Source: Proteromonas lacertae (Eukaryota > Sar > Bigyra > Opalinata > Proteromonadidae). Taken from it: 64,000 nt of DNA. How positions within the stretch are numbered: position 1 is the stretch's first letter; every line of letters starts with the position of its first letter. Of the stretch, positions 57,947-64,000 are shown piece by piece. Under the pieces are notes generated by a model. The model was not told where the DNA came from. It worked only from the letters and a program-made list of their open reading frames with translations, and did no database searches. The stretch covers positions 62,001 to 126,000 of the forward strand of contig NGBS01001168.1 of the NCBI GenBank assembly GCA_002245135.1, in the 5' to 3' direction. The translations under genes and the position numbers were made by a program.

Positions 57947-60900
57947 TTATAAATTATCATTATCTGGAGAGAGAGTAGGAGATGGAGGTTTAGATGATGA
58001 ATATTCTGGTCTTTTGTATAATGGATTATTGTTATTTGGACTAACAATATTTGGATGAGGATGTGGTGATGTTGATCCACCTGATATATCAGGCTCCGGA
58101 TGATTAGGTGATGCAGGAGGTTGAGAATTAGATGGAGATGATGATGGAGGAGTATGAGATGATTCAGGTTTAGGCTTTTTCACCAATTGACTTGTTCCAT
58201 CATTTTCATCTTCATTCTTTTCTAATTTTTCTTTTGAGGATAAGTCACTCTTTTTAATTGGACTAACAATTGTTGAAGGAGGTGAAGGTGAATTAGATCC
58301 ATTTGAAATATCCGGTGATGGTTTACCATCATTGTCATCACTATCAGAAGAGTTAGGAGATGGAGTACGAGAATGTGTAGGAGTTGTAGGTGGAGGATTA
58401 TTAGGTCTTTTCATATCATTATTCTTTTCATCTTCTTTCATTGATAATTTTATAGATTCATTTTCTTTAAATGGAATGACAATTGTAGTAGTAGATGATG
58501 AAATTTCAGCAGTTGTATTAGATATATTATCATCGGGCCTATCACATTCAACAGATTCAACTGAAGGAAATTTGATAAATTGAGGTTGAGAATTCGATGG
58601 AGGTGAAGGTGTATTAGATTGAGGTGATTTCATTATTTTCATTTCATCACTCTTCTCAGAATCCTCTTTAAATTGATCTTCATCCACATTTATGTCTGTT
58701 AAATCAATCTCCATTCCATCAAAATCATTCATATTACAACAATCAGAAAGATCAATTTTATTGTCATTGGTAGAAATACTATCTTGCTTTTTCTCATTAT
58801 TATTATTATTATCATCATCATCATTTACTTCTTCTATTTCTACCAAATTGTTATTTCCACTTCTATAATTAACATCGGAATTTTCAGTCTTTATTGAATC
58901 TCCACTTATTTGAGATGATATTTTAGAACTAATTCCACTACTTCTACCACTAGATACTATAGTCTGCGTTTTTGTATGTGCTTCAGTAAAAAAAACATCT
59001 ATAGTAAGTATATCAATAAACTAACTAATTCATACTCATTCCTTCTGGTATTTTCATTGTCTGTAATTCTTTATTAACAGTATTATATTTAAGATTCAAT
59101 ATTTTTATATTGGTAAACTGATAGAAATCATTTAACAACACTGATTCAAACACTATATCGTTATTATCCAGACTTAATTCTTTCAATTTTGTCACATATT
59201 GTAGATTCTTTATTATAAATGAACAACCCATTTTATCAATTTTATTATCTAATAAAACTGTATTACTAATAATATACATGATAAAGATAACTTCTGAAGA
59301 TTAGTTACAGAAGAAAGATTAGAAGCTAATGAATAAACTGTTGTTCCATCAATTCCATTCTCATTTAGTGTCAATTGTTCTAAATTTGGCATTTTTGTTA
59401 AACAACGACTAAAAATGGATAATCCTTCAGATCCAAGAGAGTTATTTCCTAGATTCAAACATTTCAAATCCTTTAAAAAGACTTTTTCACTAAAGAAATA
59501 TTTAGACTGTGATAGTGGATTATGTGAATTATTAATACCTGAAAGTGTAAGATAAGATAAACTATTGCAGAAATAATTACTCATCTCCTCTAAATCTGAA
59601 GCATTAATTGGATTATCTATAATAGTATAATATTATATTGTTATACTTTTAATAACTAGTTTATCTAACTTGTTAATGCTATGTAACGACTTACATATAT
59701 TTATAAACTCTTTAGATTCAGCATTAATACTATTATCAATTGTAAAATTATTCAACTCTTTTATTAGACATAAATTTGACATATCTTTACAGAACATTTT
59801 AAATATAGCTATTATTCAATAAAGTAGAAATTAAAAAAATACTTTCAGTTAGTTTAATGCTGATTTTTACTTCTTTTTTATCTTTTATTTCCATCCATTT
59901 GAACATATTCTCATATTTCTTCTTATCTTTTAGTTTTAAGCCAATACTTAGGAAGTATAATATGTACTTTCTCAGCCAATCAATCTTAAAATTACTTTCT
60001 TTATGCATATTTTCAATCATCATAACAAAACTGTCAATTCTTTTTTTATTTTTTTTGTTTTCAAAAAATTCATGCACATCCTTAGGATTTTTAACTATAT
60101 AAATAATTATTATCATTATATATATATACTATGAATAAACAATCCTAACCTATTACAGTCTTCATTATCACACAATAACATTGATTCTAATGGAATACTT
60201 AATAATACTTCCTCTTCATATTTTGTAACATTATGATATTGATAATCCATATATCTCCTCTTTACATCATCTAATACTATAATACATTCATCACTATGAT
60301 TTATATCAATTGGATAATTTAATAACTGATGTTTAAATTGTTTAGTTATTTTCACTAATTGATTAGAATCGATATCTATTTGATTCTTCTTGACAAAACC
60401 TATAAAATAAATGAATTATTGATATAAATGTAAATATAAATACTGTCAAAATTAATAGATGCTTTCTTCCAATCCACATAATTAAGTAATAACTCTGTTA
60501 CTTTAGGTAGAACTTCTTGATGATATGAAATAAACAATAATATTCTATCTGCTAAATAATCTTCATTTGGAATAACTATATTATCCTGCTCAAGTATTGT
60601 GATAAATGTAGACAACTTCATTTCTCTAATATTCTCATTGTTTAACATAATAATTATATTATTTGTTATAATTTGATTAAAACTATAGTTGTTTAAAACG
60701 CTTTGAAATGAGGATATAAATTTTATATTTTCACTATTCAATAAACGCAATAGAGTAATTGGAGATTGATGATCCAAATAATATCTATATAACTGAACAA
60801 AACTATACATACTGTTTTGAATTCTCTAATAAATCTAATTCTTCAAAATACCAAGAAGTAACTATAATATCAGCTACATTTATATCGTTTATATCAATTT

Positions 60901-61160
60901 CACTATATCCAAAATAATCAATTAATTCTTTAAAACCAACAGCTGTTACTTGATTATCAATTTCTTTGTTATTATTGATTATATCTGCAGCTTTTGGGTT
61001 TTGAACAGTTATTAAAGGAGCAAATATTTTTATTTCTTCTCCATTAACAGTAATAGTTACATTTCCACATGAACTAATAAATCTGTCATTTAAATTATCT
61101 CTAGATAATTACATTAATCATATAATACGATTTTGGAAGATACTTTTTTGCTATTCTCAT
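57947..61160 (-). CDS. BTB/BACK-like plus leucine-rich-repeat protein with disordered tail
   Basis: Nine exons (61129-61160, 60813-61100, 60444-60784, 60130-60399, 59843-60094, 59647-59808, 59278-59616, 59036-59248, 57947-58998) total 983 codons (982 aa). The N-terminus resembles a BTB fold (NVTITVNGEEIKIFAPLITV, LIDYFGYSEIDINDINVADI) with a BACK-like helical part (NYSFNQIITNNIIIML, PKVTELLLNYVDW). The middle holds RNase-inhibitor-type LRRs (LKCLNLGNNSLGSEGL, LEQLTLNENGIDGTTVYSLA, LQKLSLSYNKID). The last 330 residues are Ser/Pro/Asn/Asp-rich and disordered. BTB-LRR proteins can be cullin adaptors, but no specific role can be assigned. Unusual combination. Confidence 0.75.
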
Positions 61161-61331
61161 TGACTCACTTTAAATTCAGCAAATTAAAAATGTGATAGGC
61201 TTGATAAAAAGTTTGAACAGAATAAAAATGAAAATATGGAAAGGAGATTTATAATATATTCAATTGAATAATAATTGTGCCTTCCAATCTTAAATATAAA
61301 AATACTAAGAAAAAGAAGTATTTTATAACAA

Positions 61332-63140
61332 TTATTTTTTATCTACTTTATTATTCATTCTCTTTGTTAAAGTTTTATTCTTTATCAATGAACTACTACT
61401 AATTACATGCTGTTGATGAGTTTGTCTCTGTTTTGCAGGCTGTTGTGTAGGTGGAGGAGGATGAGGAATTTCAGTTGGTTTAGAAGGACTTGATTCAACA
61501 TTAGATTCATAAATAGTACCAAGTTGCCTATAAATAATAATAATAATAATAAACATACGATTTAATATAATTAAGATTACTTTCATTCTTTCTTATTAAT
61601 TCAGATATCTCACTATCATATTGATCATATTCATCTAATATATTCTAATACAAATATAATAACATATAACATATATATATACTATAGCAGTAGTTGGTCT
61701 TTTCAAATGTAATGATTCAGCTGTAGATTGTGTTTGATTGTATAATAAATTATATCTTTCAGTCAAATTCGATAAAGCATCTCTTAATCTGTGATTCTCT
61801 TTCACCAATTCATCTGTGTGTGAATGATCTTCTAATTTTTTTAATCTTTCTCTTATTTCATCATTTTCTTTCTTTAGAATATACATATTTGCATTTTCTA
61901 CTCTCAATTCTTGATCTTCTGTAATTATCTTTTTCGTTTCTTCAAGTTCAGTGTTTAGTTTCTTTATTTCATCTTTTAATACATTTATATAGTTTAATAA
62001 GTTGGATATTGTTTCACTTGAATTTGATGGATCTACATTTGGTTCATATAATAATAAATCATCTGTAGTTTGCTCAGGAGGAGGTGGAACTATTAAGAAA
62101 TATTAAATTACAAATAGAGAAAATATACTTGGATCAGTTCCTCTTATTCTAGAAACAAATGATACTTTTTCTTTTTCTATAAAATAAATATAATTCAATA
62201 TTATATTTATATACTATGGTTATGTTCTTTCAATCTTATTTCTGCTCTGATTGTCCTTAAATAATCATCAACACTTCCATTTTCAAATGATACTGCTCCA
62301 TTTGCTAGATATTCCATTAATATTTCATTTTTATTTAATTCATCATTTCTAAATAATTTTATTCCTCCTAACAGTGGTGGACGATGAGCTAAGGGTGCTG
62401 GAGCTGTTGATGGTCTTAATTTCACTATTTAATAATAGTTTTAATATGTAATTTTATTATACAATCTGGTTCTAATGTGTCATTGTCAAAATCTACATTT
62501 AAATCTTCATTATTTCTCATATAATCAGATATTAGATCTCCATTATAATATTCTAATGTTATTAATTCTGATATGATTTTGTTTTTTGAATTGTAACTAC
62601 TTGAACAAGGATTACCACCTAAATCTAATTTTTTCAACTATTTATATTATATATAGTAGAATTAACATACACATGACAATTTCTTCAGTATATTTAGAGA
62701 ATCATTAAAGTTTACTATTTGGTTACTATACGCAGAAAGTTCAATTAGTTTTGGATATTGGTCAATACCATACAATGATGTGAGTTTATTGTGAGAGATA
62801 AATAGTTTTTGCAAATTTGGACATTCTAGACCTATTAGACTATCGATTTGGTTGAAACTGAGATTAATTTCTATCAAGTTCAGGAAATTAAATCCCAAAA
62901 CATTATCAAACTCATTGTGTGATAAGGATAGCAACTCTAAATTGCCTAGTTCTTCCATTAAATTGTGATCAAACGTCTGAAGCTTTTGATCTCTTAAAAT
63001 AATCTACAAAATAGACATGAAATAAATAAAAATACTTCTCTCACATCACACAGTTCAAGTTCACCTGAATATTCTAGAACCAACTCTTTTGTAATGACAC
63101 CAGGATGTGAATTGATAAATTTAGTTTCAAATTCACTCAT
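61332..63140 (-). CDS. LRR plus coiled-coil protein (SDS22-like repeats), probably ciliary
   Basis: Eight exons (63036-63140, 62671-63003, 62463-62637, 62215-62424, 62129-62176, 61683-62089, 61559-61644, 61332-61527) total 520 codons (519 aa). The N-terminal half holds SDS22-type LRRs (LELLSLSHNEFDNVLGF, LIEINLSFNQIDSLIGL, LQKLFISHNKLTSLYGI, LIELSAYSNQI), then a capping segment (KKLDLGGNPCSSSYNSKNKI). A linker with STAPAPLAHRPPLLGG leads into a coiled coil (ERLKKLEDHSHTDELVKENH) and a Pro/Gln basic tail. The LRR-cap-coiled-coil layout is common in axonemal proteins (LRRC-type). Exact orthologue not claimed. Confidence 0.8.
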
Positions 63141-63426
63141 ATTGTTGTTTGTCTATATTAATCAGTGGTTATTGATTAAGAAATTTGAATTTATGAATTT
63201 GAAATAGATTCGTTTCATCCAAATTGGTTTTATTCATTATCTCAATAAAAGAATTACTAATGTAATCAGACTAAACTGATATTTTATTTATTTATATGCT
63301 AATTTTGTAAGGACAAATGGTAGAAGCCATTATGTTACCAAATTCATTTAACATCAAGATATTTTAGATATTATATCACACAAATTGTATGTGTAATAAC
63401 TACAAAATAAATAAACATCAAACAAA

Positions 63427-64000
63427 TCAAGATAATAAATAATTCATTAAATGAGTAACTACAGTGACATTTAAACTCTATATACACATAAAAATACTAA
63501 ATATATATATACATTTCCTAACAACGAACATCTTGTTCTTTCAGACATATCTTTAGGAAAAACAAAGTCTTTATCATATCCAAATATTGACTTTATTTCT
63601 TCACTTTCAAAATACCTTAATTTCATTCCCTTCAAATTATCAAAATCTCTAAGCATTGGTGGAGTAACATAGGGTATATTAGTTTGAATAATACTGCCAG
63701 CACCTCTAAAATACTTCCTATAAGCTTTGGTAAAACAAATTGAATATTTATCTGTAGGAGAAATAATGTCAACACATTTCATTGAATTTGTTTTAGATAA
63801 TATTGAATCAGAGAGATAACTACTCTCACTGATTTCTTCTTCTGGTAATAAATAACTGGATATTGCTTTACAATGTGAATTCAATTCATTCCATTTTTGA
63901 TTATTCTCTAAAGTTCCCATTTCACCTGTTATTGCATTATTCTTTATAAATTTACATTCTGCATCATCAGGAATTATTCTACAGAGATTATTTTCTATTA
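63427..64000 (-). CDS. TRDMT1: DNMT2/TRDMT1 tRNA (cytosine-38) methyltransferase, C-terminal part, runs off right edge
   Basis: Exons 63427-63477 and 63513 to beyond 64000 on the minus strand (35-nt intron). The visible C-terminus has the DNMT2 hallmarks: ICFTKAYRKYFRGAGSIIQT (human CYFTKAYGxYxEGTGSVLQT), LRYFESEEIKSIFGYDKDFV and the terminal RCSLLGN/SLNVTVVTHLM across the intron. This is the target-recognition and motif IX-X part; catalytic PCQ and ENV motifs would lie to the right of the window. It methylates C38 of tRNA-Asp and others in the cytosol and nucleus. The ATG at 63920 is internal, since the frame is open and conserved upstream of it. Confidence 0.9.

Noticed and set aside
1-64000. 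Transposon, viral insertion, CRISPR or prokaryotic operon
   Set aside because: No transposase, integrase, terminal repeats, repeat-spacer arrays or Shine-Dalgarno-type gene strings were seen; nearly all large genes carry spliceosomal introns.

Overview
The window is a piece of an AT-rich nuclear genome from a unicellular, flagellated eukaryote. The evidence is a dense set of intron-containing genes on both strands, spliceosomal, nuclear-transport and Golgi proteins, and cilium or basal-body proteins (BBS8/TTC8, two sperm-tail PG-rich repeat proteins, LRR/coiled-coil and IQ proteins). It also has Asn/Gln-rich low-complexity tracts and standard use of all three stop codons. No lineage can be named safely. 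I saw no prokaryotic operons, mobile element, CRISPR array or tRNA gene.

Layout. 0.2-7.6 kb: unrecognised genes (a secreted multi-module protein, two short Cys-motif proteins, one RRM protein). 7.6-16 kb: a coiled-coil protein, a VAMP7-type R-SNARE, E2F, a tandem cyclic-nucleotide-binding-domain protein, a signal-peptide protein plus a membrane ORF, and a capping-protein-alpha homologue. 16-26.7 kb: PRPF6, a p24/TMED cargo receptor, a basic protein, a small Ser/Thr-Pro protein downstream of an E2F-like site, a long sperm-tail PG-rich repeat protein with a 573-bp tandem duplication, CNBP, PDAP1 and a second PG-rich protein. 27.9-34.6 kb: three paralogues with an extended PHD-like Cys module, two of them with a C-terminal SPOC-like domain. 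35.5-54.3 kb: NTF2, aldo-keto reductase, an EF-hand-like protein, TM9SF, queuine tRNA-ribosyltransferase, BBS8, an ERK-type MAPK, a CPA1 Na+/H+ exchanger and a glycosyltransferase-like type II membrane protein. 54.7-64 kb: an IQ protein, a BTB-BACK-LRR protein, an LRR-coiled-coil protein, and the 3' part of a DNMT2-type tRNA methyltransferase running off the right edge.

Gene models were built by hand, using frame closure across tiny introns. About 115 GT-AG introns of 24-66 nt (a few longer, up to a putative 79 nt; most 26-40) almost all end in TAG. Four introns in conserved genes (VAMP7, BBS8, MAPK, Na+/H+ exchanger) and two in the IQ gene do not use GT-AG. They start ATATC(A/T/C)TTTT-like, carry TCTTTAAT 10-16 nt before the 3' end, are 55-64 nt long, and end in AA (five) or AC (one). 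They look like U12-type (minor spliceosome) introns whose usual 3' terminus here is AA. This is the most unusual feature of the window.

Genes are packed tightly. Divergent pairs are separated by as little as 22 bp between start codons, and one tandem pair overlaps by 8 bp. Four genes carry single-nucleotide frame disruptions, which are probably sequence errors but are flagged. Proteins are otherwise ordinary housekeeping, trafficking, cell-cycle and ciliary components.
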